A stretch of DNA of 6,368 nucleotides from Chloroflexota bacterium. GTDB taxonomy: Bacteria > Chloroflexota > Limnocylindria > Limnocylindrales > CSP1-4. The notes beneath the pieces are model-generated. The model was given only the letters and a program-made list of their open reading frames with translations, made no database searches and was not told the DNA's origin. How positions within the stretch are numbered: the stretch's first letter is position 1; each line of letters opens with the position of its first letter. Below are positions 1-5,364 of the stretch, piece by piece. The stretch lies in NCBI GenBank assembly GCA_021790375.1, contig JAJYEB010000115.1:1-6368 (forward strand). Reading direction: 5' to 3'. Made by a program: the position numbers and the translations under genes.

Positions 1-200
1 TCCACGAACGGGACGCCCATGCTGCGCAGGACGTCCCGCGTCGCCCCGTCCTCGTCGGTCGTAACCGTCGCGCACATCTGCTGCCCCGCGGTGTGGCCCG
101 CGATGTGCTGGACGCTGATACCGCGGGCGGCGAGCGCGCGTGCGACGTGGGCGAGCTCGCCGGGTCGGTTGTCGAGCTGAATCACGAACGGCTGACCCAT
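1..200 (-). CDS. ACT domain protein, N-terminal part (runs off the window)
   Basis: Sixty-six codons are visible before the left edge of the window cuts the gene. The protein starts MGQPFVIQLDNRPGELAHVA and continues through an ARGISV segment to a TVTTDEDG strand. The N-R-P-G-E-L-A loop followed by a helix and a G-I-S-V strand is the classic first half of an ACT domain (beta-alpha-beta). ACT domains bind amino acids or other small ligands and usually regulate metabolic enzymes; no catalytic domain is visible here, so the regulated partner is unknown. The ATG at 198-200 is preceded by GAGGA with 10 nt spacing. The gene follows the gltA stop by 33 bp on the same strand, so it is probably co-transcribed with gltA and mdh. 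It could be a stand-alone ACT protein or the N-terminus of something longer; the missing 3' end prevents a decision. Confidence 0.8.
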   Translation of the reverse strand, partial: MGQPFVIQLDNRPGELAHVARALAARGISVQHIAGHTAGQQMCATVTTDEDGATRDVLRSMGVPFV

Positions 201-233
201 GGTTGTGGCGTCCTCTGGTGGTTGTGTCTTCTC

Positions 234-1553
234 CTATCGCTCCTGCAGCGGCACGTAGTCGCGGGCGTGCTGGCCCACGTAGAGCTGGCGCGGGCGCCCG
301 ATCCGGGAGCCCGGGTCGGTCATCATCTCCCGCCACTGGGCGATCCAGCCCGGCAGCCGGCCGATCGCGAAGAGCACCGTGAACATCTCGGCCGGAAAGC
401 CCAGCGCCCGGTAGATCAGCCCGCTGTAGAAGTCGACGTTCGGGTAGAGCTTGTGATCCACGAAGTACGGGTCGTGGAGCGCCACGTCCTCCAGCTCGAG
501 GGCGATCTGGAGCAGCCGGTCGTCGGCACCCAGCTTGGCCAGGATCGTGTCGGCCGCGGTCTTGATGATCCGGGCTCGCGGGTCGTAGTTCTTGTAGACG
601 CGGTGCCCGAAGCCCATCAGCCGGAAGGGGTCGTTGTGATCCTTCGCCCGGTCGATGTACTTGCCCACGTTCCCGCCGTCGGCGTCGATCGCCTGGAGCA
701 TCTCCAGGACTTCCTGGTTCGCGCCGCCGTGCAGCGGTCCCCAGAGCGCCGCGATGCCGGCCGCGATCGAGACGTAGAGGTTGGCGTGGCTGGAGCCCAC
801 CATGCGCACCGTCGAGGTGGAGCAGTTCTGCTCGTGGTCGGCGTGGAGGATGAGCAGGATGCGCAGTGCGTTCGCCACGTCCGGGTCGACCTGGTACGGC
901 TCGCTCGGAACCGCGAACATCATCCGCAGGAAATTCGCCTCGTAATCGAGGGACGAGTCGGGGTAGATGATCGGCTCGCCGGTCGACGTCTTGTGCGCGA
1001 AGGCGGCGATGGTGGGCAGCTTGGCGATCAGCCGCACCGTCCCGGCCTCCACCCCGGCCGGGTCCTGGGAATCCGCCGGGGCCTGGTAGAAGGTGGACAG
1101 CGCGCTCACCGCGGAGGTCAGGATGCCCATCGGGTGGGCGTCCGTGGGGAACCCTTCGAAGAAGCGCCGGAACTCCTCGTGCAGCAGCGCGTTGCGCTTG
1201 ATCCTGCCGGTCCAGTCCGCCAGCTGCTCCGGCGTGGGAAGTTCGCCGTAGATCAGCAGGTAGGCGGTCTCCAGGAACGTCGACCGTTCGGCCAGCTGCT
1301 CGATGGGGTAGCCCCGGTAGCGCAGGATGCCCCGGTCGCCGTCCAGGAAGGTGATGGAGCTGCGGGTCGAGGCGGTGTTGCCGTACCCGTAGTCGAGGGT
1401 GGTGACGCCCGCGTCCTTCAGCAGCGCCGCGATGTTGAGGGCCGACTGGCCCTCGGTCGCCTGCTCGATCGGCAGGTCGAAGACCTTCTCGCCGACCTTC
1501 AGCTGCGCGACATCCGCGCCGGCGGGGGACTCCAGCATGGTGGTTCCGCTCAT
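234..1553 (-). CDS. gltA: Citrate synthase (hexameric bacterial type)
   Basis: Condenses oxaloacetate and acetyl-CoA into citrate in the cytoplasm, the entry step of the TCA cycle. With the start used here the product is 439 aa, close to the 427 aa of E. coli GltA. Family blocks appear in order: NTASTRSSITFLDGDRGILR near residue 60, HADHEQNCSTSTVR at about 237-250, GPLHGGANQEVLEML at about 272-286, GFGHRVYKNYDPRA near 314-327, and YPNVDFYSG near 370-378. By spacing against E. coli GltA, His275, His317 and Asp374 are the catalytic triad, His240 matches His229, and Arg326 and Arg399 match substrate-binding arginines. No key residue is missing. The start is ambiguous. ATG at 1553 follows GAAGGA about 12 nt upstream; an in-frame ATG at 1577 would add 8 residues but lacks a good ribosome binding site. 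The gene lies 46 bp after mdh and 33 bp before the ACT gene, suggesting an operon. Confidence 0.97.
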   Translation of the reverse strand: MSGTTMLESPAGADVAQLKVGEKVFDLPIEQATEGQSALNIAALLKDAGVTTLDYGYGNTASTRSSITFLDGDRGILRYRGYPIEQLAERSTFLETAYLLIYGELPTPEQLADWTGRIKRNALLHEEFRRFFEGFPTDAHPMGILTSAVSALSTFYQAPADSQDPAGVEAGTVRLIAKLPTIAAFAHKTSTGEPIIYPDSSLDYEANFLRMMFAVPSEPYQVDPDVANALRILLILHADHEQNCSTSTVRMVGSSHANLYVSIAAGIAALWGPLHGGANQEVLEMLQAIDADGGNVGKYIDRAKDHNDPFRLMGFGHRVYKNYDPRARIIKTAADTILAKLGADDRLLQIALELEDVALHDPYFVDHKLYPNVDFYSGLIYRALGFPAEMFTVLFAIGRLPGWIAQWREMMTDPGSRIGRPRQLYVGQHARDYVPLQER

Positions 1554-1599
1554 GGGTCTCTCACGTCCTTCGTGCATGCATTCCAGCCGATCGGCGCGG

Positions 1600-2547
1600 T
1601 CATGCCGCCGGCACCGGGATCGCGTCCAGCGCCTGCACGAGCTCGCGCACCGCGGCCGCCGACGCCTCCAGGGCGGCCCGTTCGTCCGCCGTCAGCTCGA
1701 TCTCCACGATCTGCTCCACGCCCCTGCGGCCCAGGCGGACCGGCACGCCCACGAACAGGCCGTCGATGCCGTACTGGCCCTGCAGGTACGCGGCGCAGGG
1801 CAGGATCTCCTGTCGATCCCCCAGGATCGCCTCGACCATGCGGTACACCGACGCGGCCGGGGCGTAGTACGCGCTGCCGCTCTTGAGCAGCGACACGATC
1901 TCCCCGCCACCGCCGCGGGTTCGCTTGACCAGCCGCTCGATCTGCTCGCCGGTGAGCATCTCGGTGATGGGCACGCCGCCCACCGTGGTGCGGCTGGGCA
2001 GCGGCACCATCGAGTCTCCGTGCCCGCCCATCACCAGCGCGGACGTGCTGGTGACCGATACGCCGGTCTCCATGGCCAGGAAGGTCCGGAACCGCGCGCT
2101 GTCGAGCACGCCGGCCATCCCGATCACGCGCGACCCCGGGAACCCGCTGGTCCGGAGCGCCACGTGGCACATGGCGTCGAGCGGGTTGGTCACCACCACG
2201 AGGATCGCGTCGGGCGAACGGGGTGCCGCCTCCTGCACCACCGAGCGCACGATGGCGGCGTTGCGGGCCAACAGGTCGTCGCGGCTCATCCCCGGCTGGC
2301 GCGCCAGCCCCGAGGTGATCACGATCACGTCCGAGCCGGCCGTGTCCGCGTAGTCGTTCGTCCCGATGATGTGCCCGGCGTGACCGACGATCGGCGCGGC
2401 CTCGGCCAGGTCGAGCGCCTTGCCCTGGGGGAGGCCCTCGATGATGTCGACCAGCACCACGTCGGCCAGGCCCGCCTCCAGGATGCGCTGGGCGGTGGAG
2501 GCGCCGACGTTGCCGGCGCCGACGACGGTGACCTTGTGGGAAGCCAT
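1600..2547 (-). CDS. mdh: Malate dehydrogenase, NAD-dependent, LDH-like type
   Basis: Oxidises L-malate to oxaloacetate with NAD+ in the TCA cycle; its product feeds the adjacent citrate synthase. The protein is 315 aa, normal for the LDH-like MDH family. A Rossmann fold opens with VTVVGAGNVGAS (G10-x-G12-x-x-G15). Asp34 in LVDI binds the NAD ribose and favours NAD over NADP. The substrate loop ARQPGMSR carries Arg83, at the position that is Gln in lactate dehydrogenases and Arg in malate dehydrogenases, and Arg89. Catalytic Asp149 and Arg152 lie in VLDSAR, and catalytic His176 lies in VMGGHGDSM. The start ATG at 2545-2547 is chosen because GAAGGAG precedes it with 8 nt spacing and family homology begins there. 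The frame is open for 65 codons further upstream, but that stretch is Arg/Pro/Ala-rich and unlike the family. It is first in the probable mdh-gltA-ACT operon. Confidence 0.97.
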   Translation of the reverse strand: MASHKVTVVGAGNVGASTAQRILEAGLADVVLVDIIEGLPQGKALDLAEAAPIVGHAGHIIGTNDYADTAGSDVIVITSGLARQPGMSRDDLLARNAAIVRSVVQEAAPRSPDAILVVVTNPLDAMCHVALRTSGFPGSRVIGMAGVLDSARFRTFLAMETGVSVTSTSALVMGGHGDSMVPLPSRTTVGGVPITEMLTGEQIERLVKRTRGGGGEIVSLLKSGSAYYAPAASVYRMVEAILGDRQEILPCAAYLQGQYGIDGLFVGVPVRLGRRGVEQIVEIELTADERAALEASAAAVRELVQALDAIPVPAA

Positions 2548-2575
2548 GAGCGACGCTCCTTCACCCTCGATGGCC

Positions 2576-2597
2576 CTTCGCCGGTGTCTCGGCGAAG
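2576..2597 (-). promoter_or_regulatory. Hairpin in the mdh 5' leader
   Basis: CTTCGCCG (2576-2583) and CGGCGAAG (2590-2597) are perfect 8-bp arms around a 6-nt loop, 28 bp upstream of the mdh start. A second fold overlaps it: GTGT (2584-2587) with ACAC (2601-2604), and CGGC (2590-2593) with GCCG (2597-2600). The two folds share bases and cannot form together. This could be a leader switch or chance in GC-rich DNA. Confidence 0.35.
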
Positions 2598-2771
2598 CCG
2601 ACACGGCGGGCCGGGTCCGGTCGGCGGGTGGGGGACCGTGCCCGCCAGCGGCCGCCGTGCCCGGTAGTCCTGCCGTTGCGCCATGCGCCGGGGCCGGCAG
2701 GGGGGCATCGCTGCCGCTGCGACGGGACTTCCGGCCGGCCACCTGTCAGACTGGGAGCGGACGTCGCCGCG

Positions 2772-2777
2772 TATTCT
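2772..2777 (+). promoter_or_regulatory. Possible -10 element before the hairpin cluster
   Basis: TATTCT matches 4 of 6 bases of the sigma-70 -10 consensus, including the three most conserved positions. It is a rare AT-richer spot in this intergenic region. Transcription from it would start about where the hairpin cluster begins (2784-2786). No convincing -35 box lies 16-18 bp upstream, so the call is weak. Confidence 0.2.
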
Positions 2778-2785
2778 GCGAGCCA

Positions 2786-2864
2786 CCGTGGCCTCCACGG
2801 ACGCCATTGGCAATGGCCACTCAGCCCCAGATTGGCAGGGGCTTTCGGGCCGACCGGCCTTTTT
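2786..2864 (+). ncRNA. Four-hairpin cluster ending in T5: candidate leader or small RNA
   Basis: Four perfect inverted repeats follow one another. CCGTGG/CCACGG occupies 2786-2800 with a 3-nt loop. GCCATTG/CAATGGC occupies 2803-2817 around a single base. AGCCCC/GGGGCT occupies 2823-2843 with a 9-nt loop. GGCC/GGCC occupies 2848-2859 with a 4-nt loop and is followed directly by TTTTT at 2860-2864. The last hairpin plus T-run is terminator-like on the plus strand, yet no plus-strand gene lies upstream for it to end. That suggests an attenuated leader of the gene at 3140 or a short independent RNA. It resembles no RNA family I know, and chance is possible because the final stem is only 4 bp. Confidence 0.3.
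2848..2864 (+). terminator. Short terminator-like hairpin with T-run
   Basis: GGCC-GACC-GGCC followed by five T residues is the only inverted repeat with a following T-run that I found in the window. The 4-bp stem is short for an intrinsic terminator, although a G-U pair (2847 with 2860) could extend it. It sits about 275 bp upstream of the membrane-protein gene. Confidence 0.3.
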
Positions 2865-3066
2865 CGGGCCCGCGGCGGACTCCTCACCCGGGGCGGCACG
2901 CGGCGGGCGCTTTGCCCCGCCTGCAGGCCGCGCATGCCACGGCCCGCGCGGAGCCGCAGGGCATGCTCCCGCGGGCGGCACGCCTCCGCGCGTACAGGTC
3001 CCCGACCGGGCCGGCGCGGTCCTCCTGGCCCTTCCAGGCTGGCCCGCACGCGCCGAGTCTCCCGGT

Positions 3067-3126
3067 GGGCAAACGCGGGGGGCTCGGACTGCAACTGCGT
3101 CCGGGCATGGCGTTTGGGGCAAACGC
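3067..3126 (+). promoter_or_regulatory. Operator-like repeat GGGCAAACGC, one copy forming a palindrome
   Basis: The 10-mer GGGCAAACGC occurs at 3067-3076 and again at 3117-3126, exactly 50 bp apart. The second copy is half of a perfect 7-3-7 palindrome, GCGTTTG (3110-3116), GGG, CAAACGC (3120-3126), ending two bases before the first in-frame ATG. A palindrome plus an extra half-site upstream of a gene is typical of a repressor or activator site. I do not recognise the binding protein. Confidence 0.4.
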
Positions 3127-3139
3127 AATGGAGTTGCAG
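3089..3139 (+). promoter_or_regulatory. Nested stem-loop overlapping the ribosome binding site
   Basis: CTGCAACT (3089-3096) is a perfect reverse complement of AGTTGCAG (3132-3139), which ends at the base before ATG 3140. Inside the loop lies the 7-bp GCGTTTG/CAAACGC stem (3110-3126). The outer stem covers the last two bases of the GGAG ribosome binding site (3130-3133) and all of the spacer. Folded RNA could therefore limit initiation at 3140. Confidence 0.4.
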
Positions 3140-4594
3140 ATGAGCCAGTCTCCTCCCTCCTCCCCCGAGGCGTACGACGATGTTGCGCCGATCGAACGGT
3201 TTCCCTGGCTGACACAGCGCCACCTGGTCTTCTTCGTCATCGGCTGGCTGGCGCTCTTCTCGCTCGGCAGCCTGTTCGTCGCGAACCCGTTCACCAGCGA
3301 ACCGTCCGCCTCGGCATCCCCCGACTACTGGCACGTGATGTACCTGCACGGGCTGCTGGTGGGGATGGTGGGCCTGCTTGCGCTGCTGACCTGCGGCGTG
3401 CTCCAGCTGCGCTCGATGCACACCCGGATGTGGATCGTGGGCGGCGTGCTGTTCATGACCGTGCTGACGGCCGTGGGCGGCATCTTCGATCGCCAGATCC
3501 CGGGCGCGGAGATCCCCATGTGGGTTCAGATCTTCGGGTTCTTCGCCCTTGACGAGATCTGCATCGTGCTGCTGCTCGGGATGATCGCCGAGTGGCGCAG
3601 CGGCGCGCTCAACGCCCGGACCCTGCCGTACGTGTCGGCGTTCCTGGGCGCCGCCTCGATGTTCGTGGCGGCGGTCATGGGGCACCTGGCGGGCTGGATC
3701 CTGGAGTTCGGCAACTTCCCGACGGTCATCGGCTCGTACGCGGGCGGACTGGGCGAGAAGATCGACGACTTCGAGGCCAACCTGGTCGGCTCCCACTCGC
3801 ACGACATGGTCGTCGCGGTGATGGCCGTCTCGGTCTCGATCGCCGTGGTGCAGTTCGGCTACCACTCGCTCACGGGCACATCCCGCACCCTGGCTCGGAT
3901 CGGCCTGGGGCTGGTGGCGGTCGGCGCGGTCATCATGACCGTGATGTACGCCGCGATGGCGTTCACCTCCTGGGGCCCGCCCACGCTCTTCACCTCGGCC
4001 GGCGGGACGAACGGGATCGCCGGTGACGACATCGTGACCGGGGTGTTCGTGATGTTCGGCGGGCTTCTCGCGCTGGGCGCGACGGTGCTCGGCGGCGGGC
4101 GCGTCCGCGCACTGGCCAACGGCCCGCTCCGGCTTGCCACGTTGTGGTCGTGGGTGCTCCTCTTCGCCACCGTGGTCATCGCGGGTTACACCATCGAGCT
4201 CAACGAGGTCCATTTCGGGGCCGGCGACGCCAGCGCGGCCGGCGCCGCCAACGACGCCGTCTACACCTGGCTGCACCAGGACCTGGGGCTGTTCCTGATG
4301 CCCGCGATGGTGCTCGTCATGCTCGCCGTCGCGCGGTTCGTGATGCCGCGCCACCAGGACCTGATCGGCTGGGGCGCGATCATCGGCACCACCGTGACGT
4401 TCATCGGCGGGATGATCTTCGTCTTCGTCAACCCGGCGCTCCACGGTCCCGGCTATGACGTCTCGGCGGTGGGCCTGGTGGTTGTCGGCCTCGCGGTGCT
4501 CGCGACCATGTGGTACGGGGCGCTGCAGACCGCCGTCGGCGTGCCTGCCGTCCAGCCGACCCTGCGTGAGGGCGGCGGAGCCGGCCGCCGCTGA
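3140..4594 (+). CDS. Unrecognised 12-helix membrane protein, possible divergent haem-copper-oxidase-like fold
   Basis: The 484-aa product is strongly hydrophobic, with about 12 membrane helices near residues 28-50, 64-90, 97-116, 127-151, 163-188, 219-243, 252-277, 296-319, 332-354, 379-401, 408-431 and 441-464. Histidines lie at the entry of helix 2 (H65, H70 in YWHVMYLHGLL), helix 6 (H219, H221 in GSHSHDMVVAVM) and helix 10 (H379 in WLHQDLGLFLMP), with H182 at the end of helix 5. In haem-copper oxidases the core also has 12 helices, and II, VI and X are pseudo-symmetric ligand helices. The helix-2 HGLL motif resembles theirs, and H-x-H-D-M recalls H-x-H-E-M of NnrS. The oxidase His-His pair at helix VII is absent, so copper-site chemistry is unsupported. 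ATG 3140 is chosen because GGAG lies 6 nt upstream; ATG 3128 would add four residues. The gene stands alone on its strand and converges on the hemerythrin gene. Membrane location is firm; haem binding and function are inference. Confidence 0.85.
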   Translation: MSQSPPSSPEAYDDVAPIERFPWLTQRHLVFFVIGWLALFSLGSLFVANPFTSEPSASASPDYWHVMYLHGLLVGMVGLLALLTCGVLQLRSMHTRMWIVGGVLFMTVLTAVGGIFDRQIPGAEIPMWVQIFGFFALDEICIVLLLGMIAEWRSGALNARTLPYVSAFLGAASMFVAAVMGHLAGWILEFGNFPTVIGSYAGGLGEKIDDFEANLVGSHSHDMVVAVMAVSVSIAVVQFGYHSLTGTSRTLARIGLGLVAVGAVIMTVMYAAMAFTSWGPPTLFTSAGGTNGIAGDDIVTGVFVMFGGLLALGATVLGGGRVRALANGPLRLATLWSWVLLFATVVIAGYTIELNEVHFGAGDASAAGAANDAVYTWLHQDLGLFLMPAMVLVMLAVARFVMPRHQDLIGWGAIIGTTVTFIGGMIFVFVNPALHGPGYDVSAVGLVVVGLAVLATMWYGALQTAVGVPAVQPTLREGGGAGRR

Positions 4595-4607
4595 GTCCGG
4601 GCCGGAA

Positions 4608-4647
4608 CGGGCGGTCAAGACCTTGGCCATCCATGGTTGACTGCCCG
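4608..4647 (+). terminator. Terminator-like hairpin after the membrane-protein gene
   Basis: CGGGCGGTCAA (4608-4618) pairs with TTGACTGCCCG (4637-4647) over 11 positions, one of them a G-U wobble, around an 18-nt loop. It begins 13 bp after the stop at 4594. No T-run follows, which is common for candidate terminators in GC-rich genomes, so termination is inferred from stem and position. Confidence 0.45.
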
Positions 4648-4684
4648 CTGGTCGGCGGGCCGCCAGGCGGGGCAGGATCCCATT

Positions 4685-4719
4685 TCGCCGCGGGCTACTG
4701 ATAGGGCAGCCCGCGGCGA
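4685..4719. terminator. 12-bp perfect hairpin between convergent genes
   Basis: TCGCCGCGGGCT (4685-4696) and AGCCCGCGGCGA (4708-4719) are exact reverse complements around an 11-nt loop. It is the longest perfect inverted repeat I found. Its place between two convergent genes suggests a bidirectional terminator serving both, though neither side carries a T-run. Confidence 0.55.
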
Positions 4720-4729
4720 TCCGGCGAAT

Positions 4730-4756
4730 CGGCCCCGAACGAGGGTTCGCGGGCCG
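4730..4756 (-). terminator. Hairpin directly after the hemerythrin stop
   Basis: CGGCCC (4730-4735) pairs with GGGCCG (4751-4756), and CGAAC (4736-4740) with GTTCG (4745-4749). The result is an 11-bp stem with one bulged base at 4750 and a GAGG loop as read on the plus strand. It starts 6 bp beyond the hemerythrin stop in the direction of transcription, as a terminator would. No T-run follows. Confidence 0.5.
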
Positions 4757-4762
4757 GGGCGG

Positions 4763-5266
4763 CTACAGCCGTTCGGCCGCCAGGTGGTCGAGCGCCCTCG
4801 CCAGCGCGGCCTCTTCGGCGGGAGTCAGGCGGTCCTCGAGGATGGGGATGTAGAGCTCCTCCTCGGAGAGGTGCGTCTTGAGCAGCACGTAGAGCCGCAG
4901 GAGGACGCGGCGCAGGCCGAGGACCGCGGTCCGATCCTCGTGAGCCTCCGGGTGCTCGACGAACTCGCCGAAGGCCGCCACGAGCCGGCGCACCTCGTCA
5001 TGCTCGCGCGCCATCGGGGCCGTCACCTGGCGGCCGGCCATGAGCCGCTCGAGCGTCGGATGCACGGCGGCTTCAACGGCCTCCATGTGTGGGATGAGCA
5101 GACTGGTCAGCCCGTGGTGCAGCTCCCGTAGCTCGGGCAGCCGCTCGATCAGGCGGGATGTGTCCAGGCAATCGCTGTTCAGGCAGTCGGCGAACGCGTT
5201 GAGCCGCTCGACGTACTGCCAGAGCCGATCGTGGTGCTCGTGCGACACCCGGGACAAGGCTTGCAT
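4763..5266 (-). CDS. Hemerythrin-like (HHE domain) di-iron protein
   Basis: A 167-aa soluble four-helix protein with no signal peptide or membrane helix. The ligand pattern of bacterial hemerythrin-like proteins is complete: a His in SHEHHDRL (H11 or H12), H60xxxE64 in LIPHMEAVEAAVHP, H89 in AREHDEV, and H132xxxE136 in KTHLSEEELYIP. Such proteins hold a non-haem di-iron centre that binds O2 or NO, or serve in iron-sulphur repair or iron handling; sequence cannot choose between these. Two cysteines, C28 and C33, lie between helices 1 and 2 (DCLNSDC). The start ATG at 5264-5266 has an excellent GGGAGGTGA ribosome binding site with 6 nt between GGAGG and ATG. It lies 98 bp downstream of the Rrf2 gene on the same strand, with a hairpin between, so it may share the Rrf2 transcript or have its own promoter. 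The neighbouring regulator makes a role in NO, O2 or redox stress plausible. Confidence 0.9.
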   Translation of the reverse strand: MQALSRVSHEHHDRLWQYVERLNAFADCLNSDCLDTSRLIERLPELRELHHGLTSLLIPHMEAVEAAVHPTLERLMAGRQVTAPMAREHDEVRRLVAAFGEFVEHPEAHEDRTAVLGLRRVLLRLYVLLKTHLSEEELYIPILEDRLTPAEEAALARALDHLAAERL

Positions 5267-5323
5267 CGGTCACCTCCCGGCGCCCGAAGCGCTCGTCCCG
5301 ACGCCTCGCCGCGCCTCTCAACC

Positions 5324-5349
5324 GCCCGGCGGACGGTGCCCTGCCGGGC
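5324..5349 (-). terminator. Hairpin between the Rrf2 and hemerythrin genes
   Basis: GCCCGGC (5324-5330) and GCCGGGC (5343-5349) form a perfect 7-bp stem with a 12-nt loop. It starts 15 bp after the Rrf2 stop in the direction of transcription. No T-run follows. It could be a weak terminator, a processing site or a chance GC repeat. Confidence 0.3.
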
Positions 5350-5364
5350 CCCTTCCCGGACCGA

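Larger units (their letters stand above)
2548..3139. other. Long divergent intergenic region rich in inverted repeats
   Basis: These 592 bases separate mdh (minus) from the membrane-protein gene (plus). The frames open across it encode low-complexity Arg/Pro/Gly/Ala-rich peptides, as expected from random high-GC DNA, and I see no protein family in them. I recognise no tRNA, rRNA or known riboswitch class. It does hold the mdh leader hairpin (2576-2597), a four-hairpin cluster (2786-2864), a 7-bp inverted repeat at 2932-2938/2960-2966, and the nested repeats next to the plus-strand start (3067-3139). No sigma-70 promoter with two good boxes is visible for either gene. Confidence 0.7.

Noticed and set aside
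1586..1595. 10-bp palindrome GCCGATCGGC between mdh and gltA
   Set aside because: It is too short and GC-rich to call a site, and lies just past the mdh stop with no supporting context.
93..1886. 597-codon open frame on the plus strand across gltA and part of mdh
   Set aside because: It is antisense to two certain enzyme genes, its product is low-complexity Arg/Gly/Val/Asp-rich, and such shadows are expected at this GC content.
2548..2742. 65-codon N-terminal extension of malate dehydrogenase
   Set aside because: The family starts at the Rossmann strand, a strong ribosome binding site precedes ATG 2547, and the extension is low-complexity without targeting features.
2420..3139. Upstream extension of the membrane-protein frame by 240 codons
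   Set aside because: The extension overlaps the start of mdh antisense, is Pro/Arg/Ala-rich and lacks a ribosome binding site; GGAG before ATG 3140 supports the short form.
2628..3143. 171-codon open frame in the intergenic region on the plus strand
   Set aside because: Its product is Arg/Pro/Gly-rich with no motif, it has no ribosome binding site I can support, and the region is dominated by inverted repeats.
2561..4630. 689-codon open frame on the minus strand across the membrane-protein gene
   Set aside because: The translation is His/Arg/Asp/Gly-rich with no recognisable domain, while the opposite strand encodes a coherent set of membrane helices.
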